Origin: Mycobacterium sp.
GTDB taxonomy: Bacteria; Actinomycetota; Actinomycetes; Mycobacteriales; Mycobacteriaceae
Direction of reading: 5' to 3'
NCBI GenBank assembly: GCA_011620645.1
Contig: WOYS01000034.1
Span: 1 to 39,193 of the forward strand
DNA length: 39,193 nucleotides
This document shows, in pieces, positions 18,762 through 27,775 of this stretch. Both the position numbers and the translations under genes were made by a program. The notes under the pieces were generated by a model. That model made no database searches. It was not told the DNA's origin and saw only the letters and a program-made list of their open reading frames with translations. Within the stretch, counting starts at the first letter, position 1. Every line of letters starts with the position of its first letter.

Positions 18762-18804
18762 TCGATCACATGTTCTATTCATCGAACACATGATCGACTA
18801 TTAT
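18762..18804 (+). promoter_or_regulatory. Two LexA boxes and a second promoter before the chiZ-like gene
   Basis: Box A is TCGATCACATGTTCTA (18762-18777, 10 of 12 consensus positions) and box B is TCGAACACATGATCGA (18782-18797, 11 of 12). Box B fills the spacer before a likely -10, TATTAT (18799-18804). A further half site TTCGAAC follows at 18804-18810. The arrangement suggests LexA control of a second promoter downstream of the PafBC-type one. Confidence 0.75.
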
Positions 18805-18847
18805 TCGAACACAGAAGCGAACGCCACCTACGGGGAGAGGCAGTCAG

Positions 18848-19339
18848 ATGACGATTCTCGAAGCACGCACCACGATCACGCGGAACAGCGAATCTGTGGT
18901 CCGGCAGACCGGCTCTCACCCGGAGGTGTGGCCGCTGGCCCGTGACGTGGTGGTGCGCAGGCGCCGCGTGCAGTCCCGTCGCCCGGGCGGAGCGCCGCTG
19001 GGTCACCGCGGTACCGGCGTGCTGATGTCGCGGGCCTCGCACCGCCGCCGGCCGATCACCCCCCTCGCCACGGTGCTGCTGGCACTGCTGGCTGGCGGCG
19101 TCACGCTGTGGCTCGGGCTGGTCGCGCAGCTCGGCGGCCCCACCGAGGAGGCTCCGGCCCAAATGCCCACCCGGCTGTCGGTGGTGTACGTGGAGGCCGG
19201 TGAGACCCTGCAGCATATCGCTCATCGTGTTGCTCCGGACGTGCCCGCCGGCGCAGTGGTCGAGCACATCCGTGAGCTCAACAGGCTCGAATCCAGCACC
19301 GTGCAGGCCGGGCAGACTCTCATCGCGCCGATCGGTTGA
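18848..19339 (+). CDS. chiZ: LysM-domain membrane protein, ChiZ/Rv2719c-like cell-division inhibitor
   Basis: This 163-residue protein has a basic cytoplasmic N-terminus, one membrane helix (about 71-94, [20 protein letters not shown]) and a C-terminal LysM domain (about 112-162, with [14 protein letters not shown]). It matches M. tuberculosis Rv2719c (ChiZ), a DNA-damage-induced protein reported to act on the cell wall and slow division. GGGGAGAGG upstream of the ATG serves as ribosome site. It is divergent from lexA; the control elements at 18728-18804 fit damage induction. Enzymatic activity is not evident from the sequence itself. Confidence 0.9.
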   Translation: MTILEARTTITRNSESVVRQTGSHPEVWPLARDVVVRRRRVQSRRPGGAPLGHRGTGVLMSRASHRRRPITPLATVLLALLAGGVTLWLGLVAQLGGPTEEAPAQMPTRLSVVYVEAGETLQHIAHRVAPDVPAGAVVEHIRELNRLESSTVQAGQTLIAPIG

Positions 19340-19413
19340 TATCGCCGCGCCACTCCCGGGTACGCTCGAAGACATTCGAGCTGGTTGATCTGCGGTGCGG
19401 CGAAGGAGCGGTG

Positions 19414-19875
19414 ATGCACTGTCCGTTCTGTCGCCACCCCGACTCGCGCGTCGTCGATTCCCGCGAAACCGATGAGGGACAGGCCATCAGACGCCGGCGA
19501 TCATGCCCGGAATGTGGCCGCCGATTCACCACCGTGGAGACCGCCGTACTCGCGGTCGTCAAACGCAGCGGTGTCACCGAACCGTTCAGCAGGGAAAAGG
19601 TCATCACAGGTGTGCGGCGAGCCTGCCAGGGCCGGCAGGTCGATGACGACGCGCTCAACCTCCTCGCCCAGCAGGTGGAGGATGCGGTGCGCGCCGCGGG
19701 ATCGCCCGAGATTCCTAGCAACGAAGTGGGTTTGGCCATCCTCGGCCCGCTACGCGACCTCGATGAGGTCGCGTACTTGAGGTTCGCCTCGGTATACCGG
19801 TCGTTCACCTCGGCCGACGATTTCGAGCGCGAGATCGAGGCGCTGCGGGCGCACCGCGTCTCGTCCGCAGGCTGA
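19414..19875 (+). CDS. nrdR: Transcriptional repressor NrdR
   Basis: This 153-residue zinc-ribbon/ATP-cone repressor controls ribonucleotide reductase genes in response to dATP/ATP levels. The zinc cysteines are Cys3, Cys6, Cys31 and Cys34 (CPFC and CPEC). The ATP-cone follows from about residue 46 ([20 protein letters not shown]). The ATG at 19414 has GAAGGAG just upstream; a longer frame from 19336 would add unconserved residues before the zinc ribbon. It lies 74 bases after the chiZ-like gene in the same direction. Its targets, the nrd genes, are not in this window. Confidence 0.97.
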   Translation: MHCPFCRHPDSRVVDSRETDEGQAIRRRRSCPECGRRFTTVETAVLAVVKRSGVTEPFSREKVITGVRRACQGRQVDDDALNLLAQQVEDAVRAAGSPEIPSNEVGLAILGPLRDLDEVAYLRFASVYRSFTSADDFEREIEALRAHRVSSAG

Positions 19876-19879
19876 AGCG

Positions 19880-20577
19880 TCAGTCGAGTCGCACGGAGTC
19901 GACCTCCACGACCCGGCCCGCGATCCTCACCCAGCCCGTCGCGTCCCACCAGGTGCGGATCTCGGATCCCTTGCCTTGTGTGATGAGCAGATCCCGGCTC
20001 AGATAGTCGGTCATCCGGACGGCGGCCGAGCCGGTGGCTTCGTCCTCGATGATCCCGAGCTGCGGCGTGAACGTCCGTGACCGCAATGCCCCCTGTTCGC
20101 GGTCGGTCCATGCCCACAGGTAGTGCTCGGCGTCGTCGGCGTAATCGGTCGGGTCGGCGGCAAGCACGTCGTCGGCCGAGTCCAGATCGTAGATGGCCAG
20201 TTCCGGAGCCCACTCCGATCGCGCACTGATCGCGGTCAACTCGGCGCCGGATTCTGTCAGGTACTCGACCTGCACCAGGCCGGCCGGGACTTGCAGCGTG
20301 CGGACCGGCGTACCGCGTTCCTTGAGCCACCAGGAGGTCCCGACCGTCGGGTGGCCGGCGAACGGCAGTTCGGTCGTCGGGGTAAAGATTCGGGCATGTG
20401 CGCTTGCTGCGCCCGGTCCGGAAGGTCGACGAATACGGTTTCGCTGTAACCCAATTCGGTGGCGATGTGCTGCCGATCGGCGGGATCCACCGTCGCGGCA
20501 TCGATCACGCCGAGCGGATTGCCGAATTCGCCATGGGTATTGGTGAACACTCGCAGGACAGTGACATCGACGGCCAT
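19880..20577 (-). pseudogene. PhzF-family isomerase-like gene interrupted by a frameshift (Rv2716-like)
   Basis: The N-terminal part (from ATG 20577, [20 protein letters not shown], with the family Glu in GYSETVFV) and the C-terminal part ([32 protein letters not shown]) are in different frames. The shift is at about 20395-20398, where the minus strand reads gcgCACatGCCCGA. Removing two bases (AT) restores [20 protein letters not shown], which continues the family alignment. The repaired product would be about 231 residues, the normal length. As read, translation leaves the family sequence after about 60 residues. It is last in the sthA operon, 13 bases after the hydrolase. Either a true mutation or a sequencing error. 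Confidence 0.85.
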
Positions 20578-20590
20578 ACCCCGATGGTAG

Positions 20591-21613
20591 TCAGGTGGCG
20601 CTGCGCTCGTCCGCCCCCATCGCGTCGAGCACGGCGGCCCTGGTGTCCAGGGATCCGGTGATGGCACGTTCGCTTATCCCGGTGCGCAACAGCCCGCGTA
20701 GCAGTTCGTGGTCGTACTCGGCCGGGATCGTGGTGTCGATGAATCGCTGCACCACATCGACGAACCGGTCGGGATCATCATGGAATGGGAAATGTCCAGA
20801 GTCCTCGAAGATCTCGAGTCTGGAGCCCGGCATCGCCGAGTGGGCAAGCCACGCGTGGCTGACCGGGATCACCGAATCGTGGGATCCCCAGATCAGCTGA
20901 ACGGGAACGGATTCGGTCAAATAACAGCGGTCCAGCATGGTGACCACCTGGCCACGCCAGTCCACCACGGCGCGCAAAGTGCGGGAGAATGCGGATGACG
21001 CGGTCGGCTCGGGCAGATCAGCGAGAACCCGCAGGACGTCAGGCAGATCGCGGCCGACGCCCTTGGAGCCCAGCACCGCACCACCGATCCTTCCGATCGC
21101 CTGCAGGGCGGGCAGGACCAGCGGAACTCGGAGCAAGGCCAGCGCCTCGGTGGCCATCGGGATCGCGGCGATCCGCAACACCACGTTGACGTCCTTGGTG
21201 ACACCACCGGCGCTGACCAGCACCAGGCGGTCCACCAGTTGTGGGAACTGGTAGGCGAATTGCATGGCCACGCCGCCGCCGAGCGAATGGCCGACCACCG
21301 TGACCCGCTCGACGTCCAGCACGCTGAGCAGGTCACGCATGCCGTTGGCATATGCGGCAACCGAATAGTCGGCCCGCGGTTTGTCGGACTGTCCGTGGCC
21401 CAGCAGATCCGGTGCGATCACCGTGAAGCGCCGGGCAAGCATCGTCTGCACGGTGTGCCAGGTGGTCGAGTTGTCGCCGATGCCGTGGATCAGCAGGATT
21501 ACCGGGCCGGACCCGGCGATCCGGAACGCACGCCGGTAACCGTGGATGGTGCGGAACTGCAGTGTGGGGGAGTCCTCCCGCACACTTCGCAGTTTGGGTT
21601 TGCCATCAGTCAT
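20591..21613 (-). CDS. Alpha/beta hydrolase (Rv2715-like)
   Basis: This 340-residue hydrolase has the oxyanion-hole motif [12 protein letters not shown], the nucleophile elbow GHSLGGG (Ser110) and a C-terminal histidine in [12 protein letters not shown]; the acid is probably the Asp in [11 protein letters not shown] lid region lies between about residues 140 and 240. The ATG at 21613 is preceded by GAGG; the frame continuing upstream to 21793 overlaps the PAC2 gene and is not needed. It lies 22 bases after that gene's stop in a run with sthA. The substrate is unknown; esterase or C-C hydrolase activity is possible. Confidence 0.92.
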   Translation of the reverse strand: MTDGKPKLRSVREDSPTLQFRTIHGYRRAFRIAGSGPVILLIHGIGDNSTTWHTVQTMLARRFTVIAPDLLGHGQSDKPRADYSVAAYANGMRDLLSVLDVERVTVVGHSLGGGVAMQFAYQFPQLVDRLVLVSAGGVTKDVNVVLRIAAIPMATEALALLRVPLVLPALQAIGRIGGAVLGSKGVGRDLPDVLRVLADLPEPTASSAFSRTLRAVVDWRGQVVTMLDRCYLTESVPVQLIWGSHDSVIPVSHAWLAHSAMPGSRLEIFEDSGHFPFHDDPDRFVDVVQRFIDTTIPAEYDHELLRGLLRTGISERAITGSLDTRAAVLDAMGADERSAT

Positions 21614-21635
21614 ATCAGCACGCCTCGCAACTCGG

Positions 21636-22616
21636 TCAGGTGGTTTCGTCCCCGTCGGTGAAGCCTTCGCCGAACTTGCCGTCCGTCTGCTGGGCAAGGA
21701 ACCGTTCGAACTCCGCGCCCAGCTCATCACCGCTGGGGAGCTCCTCGTCGCGGGCCAGCAACGAGCGATTCTCCTGTGCGGCAACGAACGCATCGTACTG
21801 ACGCTCCAGCGCGGTCACCACTTGAGCGACCTCCGAACTGGCCTCGACCTGTTCGTTGATCTTGGTGTGCACCTCGGCGGCCGCCTCACCCAGCGCGTTC
21901 AACGGGATCCGCAGCGCACCGGCCCTGGCCGCCTCGGCGAGCAGGCTCTCGGCGGCCGGTGGGTAGGCGGTCTGGGCCAGGTAATGCGGCACGTGCACGG
22001 TGAATCCGACCGCGTCGTGACCGTGCTGGCTCATCCGGAACTCCAGCAGACTCGACACGCTCGCGGGCACCTGCACCTCGCCCACCCAGGGGGTGTGGTC
22101 GGCGATCAGCTCGGAGTTGGCCGAATGCGCGGTCAAGGTCACCGGCCGGGTGTGCGGCACCGCCATCGGGATGGTGCCCAGCCCGATCACCTGGCGCACC
22201 CCGAGCCGTTCGGCCAGCAGTCGCACCGCGGTGACGAAACGCTCCCAGCGCAGGTCGGGCTCCATCCCGGCGAGTAGCAGAAACGGGGTGCCGACGCTGT
22301 CGTGCATCGCGTACAGGTTCAGCTCGGGCTGGTCGTAGCCACTGAAGTGGTCGGTCTTGAACGTCATCATCGGACGGCGGGACCGGTAGTCGAGCAGTTC
22401 GTCTATGGCGAACGACGCCACCAACTCGGTGTCAAGCGTGTCCTTCAGATGCTGCGCCGCCAGTCGGATGGCGTGACCGGCATCGGAGAACCCCTCCAGC
22501 GCGTGGATCATCACCGGACCACGCCCGTCCATGGCGGACAGTTGTGGCGCGGGGAACTCCAACTCGTACATGCCGTTCTGCTCGGGCTGATAGTGCTGCT
22601 CCTGGTGATCGGCCAT
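21636..22616 (-). CDS. PAC2-family protein (Rv2714-like)
   Basis: This 326-residue cytoplasmic protein is of the PAC2 family (proteasome-assembly-chaperone-like fold). Conserved segments are HALEGFSDAGHAIRLAAQHL, ELNLYAMHDSVGTPFLLLAG and LGTIPMAVPHTRPVTLTAHS, and the C-terminus is acidic. The ATG has an excellent ribosome site, AGGAGGTGA, 6 bases upstream. It sits between sthA and the hydrolase in a conserved mycobacterial order. Role is unknown; mycobacteria do have a proteasome, but assembly-chaperone function has not been shown for this protein from anything visible here. Confidence 0.9.
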   Translation of the reverse strand: MADHQEQHYQPEQNGMYELEFPAPQLSAMDGRGPVMIHALEGFSDAGHAIRLAAQHLKDTLDTELVASFAIDELLDYRSRRPMMTFKTDHFSGYDQPELNLYAMHDSVGTPFLLLAGMEPDLRWERFVTAVRLLAERLGVRQVIGLGTIPMAVPHTRPVTLTAHSANSELIADHTPWVGEVQVPASVSSLLEFRMSQHGHDAVGFTVHVPHYLAQTAYPPAAESLLAEAARAGALRIPLNALGEAAAEVHTKINEQVEASSEVAQVVTALERQYDAFVAAQENRSLLARDEELPSGDELGAEFERFLAQQTDGKFGEGFTDGDETT

Positions 22617-22716
22617 GTGGTTCACCTCCTGTTCACTAGTGTCTCGCACTTCGCCGGTGTCGCTGTGTGCGACCCTGGGCATAGGTCCAACACAGGGGAG
22701 GCGGCCATAAATCCCG

Positions 22717-24123
22717 TCAGGTCCGGAACTGGCTCAACGCCCTCAGCTTGTTCATCACATCGAGTGCTGCAACCTTGTAGGCCTCGGAGAACGTCGGGTA
22801 GTTGAACACCGCGTTGACCAGGTATTCGACCGTTCCGCCGCATCCCATCACGGCCTGGCCGATATGCACCATCTCGGTGGCGTTGGTGCCGAAGATGTGG
22901 ACGCCCAGCAGCCGCAGGTCGTCGGTCGAAACCAGCAGTTTGAGCATTCCGTAGGAGTCGCCGGCGATCTGGCCACGGGCGAGTTCCCGATATCGCGATA
23001 CCCCGACCTCATAGGGGATGGATTCCTTGGTGAGTTCCACCTCGGTGGCGCCCACGTAGGAGACCTCCGGGATGGAGTAGATGCCGATGGGCTGCAACTC
23101 GGTCATGGCGTGGGCGGGTTCGCCGAAGGCGTGATACGCGGCCAGCCGCCCCTGGTCCATCGAGGTGGCGGCCAGCGCCGGGAAACCGATGACATCGCCG
23201 ACCGCGTAGATGTGATCGACCTTGGTCTGGTAGTTGTCGTCGACGAAGATCCGGCCGCGGTTGTCGGCCTCAAGCCCGGCATTGGGCAGGTCGAGGTGCT
23301 CGGTCTGGCCCTGGCGGCCTGCCGAGTACATGACCGTCTCCGCCGGGATCTGCTTGCCGCTGGCCAGCATGGTGACCGTGCCCACCGATCCGATGTCGAC
23401 CGCGGTGACCTCCTCCCCGAACCGGAAGGTGACGGCCTGATCCCGCAGGTGAAACTTCAGTGCCTCGATGATCTCCGGATCGCAGAACTCCAGCATGTTG
23501 GCGCGCTTCTCCACGACCGTGACCTTGGTACCGAGTGCGGCGAACATGGACGCGTATTCGATGCCGATGACACCCGCGCCGACCACCACCATGGAGCTGG
23601 GGATGGACTTGAGATCGAGGATGCCGTCGGAGTCCAGCACACGGCTCTCATCGAACTTCACGCCGGTGGGTCGGGCGGGCAGGGTGCCGGTGGCGATCAC
23701 GATATAGCGACCGCTGACGGTGACGCGTTCGGCCCGGTTGGGGTCATCGACGTAGACGGTGTGTTCGTCGATGAATCGGGCGTGGCCGACGTAGAGCTCG
23801 ACGCCGTTGCGCATCAACTGCGAGCGCACCACATCGATCTCCTTGCCGATGACGTGCTGCGTGCGGGCCAGCAGATCGGCGGGGGAGATCTTCTCCTTCA
23901 CCCGGTAGCTGGCGCCGTAGAGCTCGCGCTGGCTCATCCCGGTGAGGTAGACGACGGCCTCGCGCAGCGTCTTGCTCGGGATGGTGCCGGTGTTGACGCA
24001 GACACCGCCGAGCATCAGTCCGCGTTCGATGATCGCGACGGATTTGCCCAGCTTGGCGGCGGCGATGGCGGCCTTCTGGCCACCCGGACCGGACCCGATG
24101 ACGACGAGGTCGTACTCCTGCAT
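22717..24123 (-). CDS. sthA: Soluble pyridine nucleotide transhydrogenase SthA
   Basis: This 468-residue flavoprotein balances NADPH and NADH pools. FAD-binding [13 protein letters not shown] opens the protein, and the second Rossmann motif is [15 protein letters not shown]. In place of the CxxxxC redox disulfide of related reductases it has CVNTGT (Cys42 present, Thr47 where the second Cys would be), typical of transhydrogenases. A C-terminal dimerisation domain has [16 protein letters not shown]. The ATG at 24123 (MQEYDLV) gives the usual length. Divergent from the DUF4192 gene and first in the run that continues with PAC2, hydrolase and phzF-like. Confidence 0.95.
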   Translation of the reverse strand: MQEYDLVVIGSGPGGQKAAIAAAKLGKSVAIIERGLMLGGVCVNTGTIPSKTLREAVVYLTGMSQRELYGASYRVKEKISPADLLARTQHVIGKEIDVVRSQLMRNGVELYVGHARFIDEHTVYVDDPNRAERVTVSGRYIVIATGTLPARPTGVKFDESRVLDSDGILDLKSIPSSMVVVGAGVIGIEYASMFAALGTKVTVVEKRANMLEFCDPEIIEALKFHLRDQAVTFRFGEEVTAVDIGSVGTVTMLASGKQIPAETVMYSAGRQGQTEHLDLPNAGLEADNRGRIFVDDNYQTKVDHIYAVGDVIGFPALAATSMDQGRLAAYHAFGEPAHAMTELQPIGIYSIPEVSYVGATEVELTKESIPYEVGVSRYRELARGQIAGDSYGMLKLLVSTDDLRLLGVHIFGTNATEMVHIGQAVMGCGGTVEYLVNAVFNYPTFSEAYKVAALDVMNKLRALSQFRT

Positions 24124-24213
24124 GGAACCCATCCATGAAGTCCTACGCCGGTTGTGTGTGCCCCGCATGTCGAGGACGGCAAAAAGCGTGTGAACAAATC
24201 CGGCGCGGCCCGG

Positions 24214-24240
24214 TTATCCACAGACGCGGATTCATCCACA
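24214..24240. promoter_or_regulatory. Paired DnaA-box-like sites between sthA and the DUF4192 gene
   Basis: TTATCCACA (24214-24222) is a perfect classical DnaA box and TCATCCACA (24232-24240) matches at 8 of 9 positions. They are 18 bp apart, same orientation, in the divergent promoter region. DnaA binding is plausible but unproven; mycobacterial DnaA often prefers TTGTCCACA. Confidence 0.5.
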
Positions 24241-24275
24241 GCGTGAGCATCCGGACCTGCTCACCGGCCGGTGTT

Positions 24276-24297
24276 GACGGTGCCGGCTGACACCGTC
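24276..24297. promoter_or_regulatory. Inverted repeat just before the DUF4192 start
   Basis: GACGGTG-N8-CACCGTC is a perfect 7-base inverted repeat that ends 6 bases before the DUF4192 ATG, where a ribosome site would normally lie. No clear Shine-Dalgarno is present. It could be an operator, a leader hairpin, or chance in GC-rich DNA. Confidence 0.4.
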
Positions 24298-24303
24298 GGA
24301 CGC

Positions 24304-25344
24304 ATGACAACACAACCTCGCGGTTTCGATATCGGACGACCCGCTTCGCTGATCGCGGCGCTGCCCGCCGTGCTCGGTTTCGTCCCCGAACACTCACTGG
24401 CGGTGGTGACCGTCGTGGGCGCCGAACTCGGCTGCGTGATGCGGGTGGACCTGTCGGCAGCTCTGACCGACAACACCGCACAACTGGCCGAGGTGGTCGG
24501 CGCGGCGGACCCCGACGAGGCGATCGCGGTGATCGTCGACGAGTTCGGTGCCGACTGTGACGCGTGTGGCACCGACCATCTGGCGCTGGCCGACGCGTTG
24601 GCGCGATCACTGGGCGCCGAGGGAGTCGAGCTGCTCGCGGTGCTCGTGGTGGACAGGGTCGCCGCGGACGGGCAGTGGTACTGCGCCGACGGGTGCGGCG
24701 CGCGGGGGCTCGTCGATGATCCGGAAGCCTCGCCGCTGGCGGCCGCCGCGGTGCTGGACGGGCGCCGGCTCTACCGGCGCCGGGCCGATCTGCAGCAGGT
24801 CATCGCGGTCACCGACACGACCCGGTGCGCACGGCTCGACGAGGCGATCGTCCAGTACGGCTTTCCGGCACTGACGACCCGGACGGCGCGCGAGGCCGTG
24901 CATATGGCGATGGCCGTCGCGGCGCGGTTGGGGGATGGCACCGAGCCGGCCGATGCGGAGTTGGTGACGGTGGTCTGCGCGTTGAACGATCCGCGGGTGC
25001 GCGACACACTGTATGCGTTGGCGGTGGGCGACGGCGCCGCCGAGGCGGAATCGTTGTGGGCGCTGATGGCGCGGGTGCTGCCGGCGCGATGGCGGGCGGA
25101 TGTGCTGGCGCTGCTGGCGTTCTCGGCCTACGCGCGCGGCGACGGACCCCTGGCCGGTATCGCACTGGAGGAGGCGTTGCGCGAGGATCCGGCCCACCGG
25201 ATGGCCGCGATGCTGGACAGTGCGCTGCAATCGGGCATCCGCCCGGAACAGATTCGCGGGATGGCGCTGTCGGGCTACCGCACGGCAGGCAGGCTCGGTG
25301 TGCGGCTGCCGCCGCGGCTCGCGTTCGGTCAGCGGGCCGGCTGA
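24304..25344 (+). CDS. DUF4192 protein (Rv2712c-like)
   Basis: This 346-residue actinobacterial protein has no known role. It opens with FDIGRPASLIAALPAVLGFVPEHSLAVVTV, the DUF4192 signature, and has conserved stretches QWYCADGCGARG with three cysteines and LLAFSAYARGDGPLAGIALE near the end, which resembles a tetratricopeptide-like helical pair. I chose the ATG at 24304; the earlier ATG at 24271 adds residues lying across the inverted repeat at 24276-24297. It is convergent with ideR, with 16 bases between stops. Confidence 0.88.
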   Translation: MTTQPRGFDIGRPASLIAALPAVLGFVPEHSLAVVTVVGAELGCVMRVDLSAALTDNTAQLAEVVGAADPDEAIAVIVDEFGADCDACGTDHLALADALARSLGAEGVELLAVLVVDRVAADGQWYCADGCGARGLVDDPEASPLAAAAVLDGRRLYRRRADLQQVIAVTDTTRCARLDEAIVQYGFPALTTRTAREAVHMAMAVAARLGDGTEPADAELVTVVCALNDPRVRDTLYALAVGDGAAEAESLWALMARVLPARWRADVLALLAFSAYARGDGPLAGIALEEALREDPAHRMAAMLDSALQSGIRPEQIRGMALSGYRTAGRLGVRLPPRLAFGQRAG

Positions 25345-25360
25345 CCAGAACTGTTCAGGC

Positions 25361-26065
25361 TCAGACCTTTTCGACCTTCACGGCATGCGCCATGTGATGG
25401 GGCAGCTCGACTTCCTGATGCCCGGGGATCAGGATCAGCACGCCGCTCTGTTCGCCGTGATCCTCGGTGACCTGCACGGTCACGCGCGCATTCGGAACCA
25501 CGCCGGCCTCCTTGAGGCGACCGATCAGTTCGACATCGCCCTGCACGTGTTCGGTCAGCTGGCGCACCACGACCGCGACCGGCGAGCCGCCGGGCAGTTC
25601 GGTGAGCCGGACCAGGTTGGCGTCCTCGCCGTTGCCGCTGCCGCCGAATCCGAGTTCGGACAGACCCGGGATCGGGTTGCCGAACGGTGACGTCGTCGGG
25701 TTGTCAAGAACCTGTACCAGTCGGCGCTCCACGTCCTCGCTCATGACGTGCTCCCAGCGGCATGCCTCGGCGTGTACTTCTTCCCAGGGCAGGCCGATGA
25801 CATCGACCAACAGCCGCTCGGCCAGGCGGTGCTTACGCATCACCGTGACCGCGAGATAGCGGCCCTTCTCGGTGAGTTCCAGGTGCCGGTCGCCCGCGAC
25901 GTGCAGCAGACCGTCGCGCTCCATCCGGGACACGGTCTGGCTGACGGTCGGACCGCTCTGCTCGAGCCGTTCGGCGATACGTGCACGCAGCGGCACCACT
26001 CCCTCTTCTTCGAGGTCATAGATGGTCCGTAGGTACATCTCGGTGGTATCGATGAGATCGTTCAT
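25361..26065 (-). CDS. ideR: Iron-dependent regulator IdeR
   Basis: This 234-residue DtxR-family repressor senses ferrous iron and controls siderophore and iron-storage genes. The helix-turn-helix lies in residues about 26-50 (IAERLEQSGPTVSQTVSRME). All metal ligands are present: Met10, Cys102, Glu105, His106 for the primary site and His79, Glu83, His98 for the ancillary site. A C-terminal SH3-like domain is present (about residues 150-234). It lies directly after sigB in the same direction, 145 bases away, with a strong hairpin between, so it likely has its own promoter. Confidence 0.98.
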   Translation of the reverse strand: MNDLIDTTEMYLRTIYDLEEEGVVPLRARIAERLEQSGPTVSQTVSRMERDGLLHVAGDRHLELTEKGRYLAVTVMRKHRLAERLLVDVIGLPWEEVHAEACRWEHVMSEDVERRLVQVLDNPTTSPFGNPIPGLSELGFGGSGNGEDANLVRLTELPGGSPVAVVVRQLTEHVQGDVELIGRLKEAGVVPNARVTVQVTEDHGEQSGVLILIPGHQEVELPHHMAHAVKVEKV

Positions 26066-26150
26066 GCCCTACCTTCCAGGCCCTGCCGTTAGCGCCCGAG
26101 TCTAGCGGTCTGGCTGCCTGAACAGGGGTGCAACATCCCCCGGCGACGAC

Positions 26151-26182
26151 GTGATCCCCGCCGCGGTCGCGGCGGGGATCAC
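26151..26182 (-). terminator. 14-bp perfect hairpin after sigB
   Basis: GTGATCCCCGCCGC, a 4-base loop GGTC, and GCGGCGGGGATCAC form a perfect 14-bp stem. It lies 27 bases after the sigB stop on the minus strand. There is no U-tract after it, so it fits the tract-less terminators common in mycobacteria. It separates sigB from ideR. Confidence 0.85.
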
Positions 26183-26209
26183 TGTGCTGCAAGTGTTTGG
26201 CTGGTACGC

Positions 26210-27169
26210 CTAGCTCGCGTAGGAGCGCAGGCGTTCGGCCCGATCCCCGTTGCGGAGCTTGGACATCACCTCGCGCTCGATCTGGCGGACCCGCTCCCGA
26301 GACAGGCCGAACAGCTTCCCGATCTGGTCGAGGGTGCGGGGCTGACCGTCGTCGAGCCCGAATCGCAGCCGGATGACCTGCTGCTCACGCTCATCGAGAG
26401 TGGCGAGCACGTACCGGATGTCGGTGTGCAGCAGTTCGGCGATGACCGCGTTCTCGGCGGACATGGCGTTCTCGTCCTCGATGAAGTCACCCAGCGGGGC
26501 TTCCTCGTCGCTACCGACCGGCATGTCCAGGCTCACCGGGTCGCGGCTGTGCTCCAGCAGATCGGCGATCTTCTCGGCCGGTATACCCGACTCCTCGGCC
26601 AGTTCCTCGTCGGTGGCTTCGCGGCCGAGGTTCTGGTGCATCTCACGCTTGATCCGGGCGAGCTTGTTGACCTGCTCGACGAGGTGGACGGGGAGACGGA
26701 TGGTGCGGCTCTGGTCGGCCATTCCGCGGGTGATGGCCTGACGAATCCACCATGTGGCGTAGGTCGAGAACTTGAATCCTTTGGCGTAATCGAACTTCTC
26801 CATCGCGCGGATCAGTCCGAGGTTGCCCTCCTGGATCAGGTCGAGCAGCGGCATACCGCGGCCGGTGTAGCGCTTGGCCAGCGACACCACCAGGCGCAGG
26901 TTGGCTTCCAGGAGGTGACGACGGGCGGCGTCACCGTCGCGGACGACGGCGGCCAGGTCGCGCTTGCGGGCGTCACCGAGACGCTTCCTGATGTTGAGCA
27001 CATGCTGGGCGTACAGGCCCGCTTCGATGCGCTTGGCGAGCTCGACCTCGTCGGCGGCGTTCAGCAGTGCGGTCTTACCGATGCCGTTGAGGTAGACGCG
27101 GACCAAGTCGGCAGCTGGGCTCTGGGCGTCCAGATCCAAATCGTTACGGCTTGCGGTGACGATCGCCAT
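26210..27169 (-). CDS. sigB: RNA polymerase sigma factor SigB
   Basis: This 319-residue primary-like (group 2) sigma factor directs stress and stationary-phase transcription. Region 1.2 ([20 protein letters not shown]), region 2 ([32 protein letters not shown]), region 3 and the region 4 helix-turn-helix ([21 protein letters not shown]) are all present. It lacks the long acidic N-terminus of SigA encoded at 29733. The ATG follows GGAGGAGG. A SigE/SigH-like promoter lies at 27206-27233, as known for other mycobacteria. A strong hairpin follows the gene. Confidence 0.98.
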   Translation of the reverse strand: MAIVTASRNDLDLDAQSPAADLVRVYLNGIGKTALLNAADEVELAKRIEAGLYAQHVLNIRKRLGDARKRDLAAVVRDGDAARRHLLEANLRLVVSLAKRYTGRGMPLLDLIQEGNLGLIRAMEKFDYAKGFKFSTYATWWIRQAITRGMADQSRTIRLPVHLVEQVNKLARIKREMHQNLGREATDEELAEESGIPAEKIADLLEHSRDPVSLDMPVGSDEEAPLGDFIEDENAMSAENAVIAELLHTDIRYVLATLDEREQQVIRLRFGLDDGQPRTLDQIGKLFGLSRERVRQIEREVMSKLRNGDRAERLRSYAS

Positions 27170-27205
27170 TTACGGCCTCCTCCTCGGTGGAACTGTCATG
27201 ACGTA

Positions 27206-27233
27206 CAACGCCCGAGGGTGCCTCTGAGTTCCC
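27206..27233 (-). promoter_or_regulatory. SigE/SigH-type promoter of sigB
   Basis: On the minus strand GGGAACT (27233-27227), 16 bases and CGTTG (27210-27206) match the ECF consensus GGGAAYA-N16/17-CGTT. The predicted transcript start is near 27199, about 30 bases before sigB. In M. tuberculosis sigB is known to be under SigE and SigH, which supports the call. Confidence 0.8.
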
Positions 27234-27316
27234 GCTCGGTCTTCGTGGCATACCACTTGACCTGCAGTTTTAAACCTATGACCTGAGAATGTCCTGAGAA
27301 GTGCGGACGATGTCGC

Positions 27317-27715
27317 TCAGCCGGGAACGCCGGGTTCGCCGCCGGCGCTCGGGGTCGGCCGCACCGGTGGCAGCAGCGCGGGACGCTCGGCGGTGGGGAA
27401 CAGCGGGGTGCGTTTCGGACCGGCGCCCCGATAGCGGCGCGGCTCGGTGGCGCTGCGCGGCGGGCGATCGTTGGCGATCAGGACCGCGATCCAGGGCAGC
27501 GGGATGGAGAGCACGATGATCCCCAGCGAAACCAACCCGTTGTGCCAGATCCCGTACGCCACCGCGGCCAGCACCAGGGCCGGAATGCGAAGTGCCATCA
27601 GAGTCAGATACTTGCGCACGCGTTCGCGGTGCTGCTCGTCCTGTGGGAGTGCAGCGCGTGTGATGAGGACCGGCCGACCTTCGTCGTCGAAACTCAGCTC
27701 GGGGCCGTGTTTCAT
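27317..27715 (-). CDS. DUF3099 small membrane protein (Rv2709-like)
   Basis: This protein of about 132 residues starts MKHGPELSFDDEGRPVLITRAALP and has two adjacent membrane helices (LTLMALRIPALVLAAVAYGI and SLGIIVLSIPLPWIAVLIAN), followed by a basic, proline-rich tail ending SAGGEPGVPG. ATG 27715 has GTGGAGG immediately upstream; the longer frame to 27907 overlaps the divergent DUF3039 gene. Its function is unknown. It lies downstream of nothing on its strand within 280 bases, so it probably has its own promoter in the 60-base gap to the divergent gene. Confidence 0.85.
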   Translation of the reverse strand: MKHGPELSFDDEGRPVLITRAALPQDEQHRERVRKYLTLMALRIPALVLAAVAYGIWHNGLVSLGIIVLSIPLPWIAVLIANDRPPRSATEPRRYRGAGPKRTPLFPTAERPALLPPVRPTPSAGGEPGVPG

Positions 27716-27775
27716 ACCTCCACTGTTCCACATTCTCGGTCCCGGTTGGGGGCCGGTTTCGGGCACAATGGAGCG

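Noticed and set aside
22864-24138. 424-residue open frame on the plus strand
   Set aside because: Antisense to sthA, which has clear FAD and NAD motifs; no motif or ribosome site of its own.
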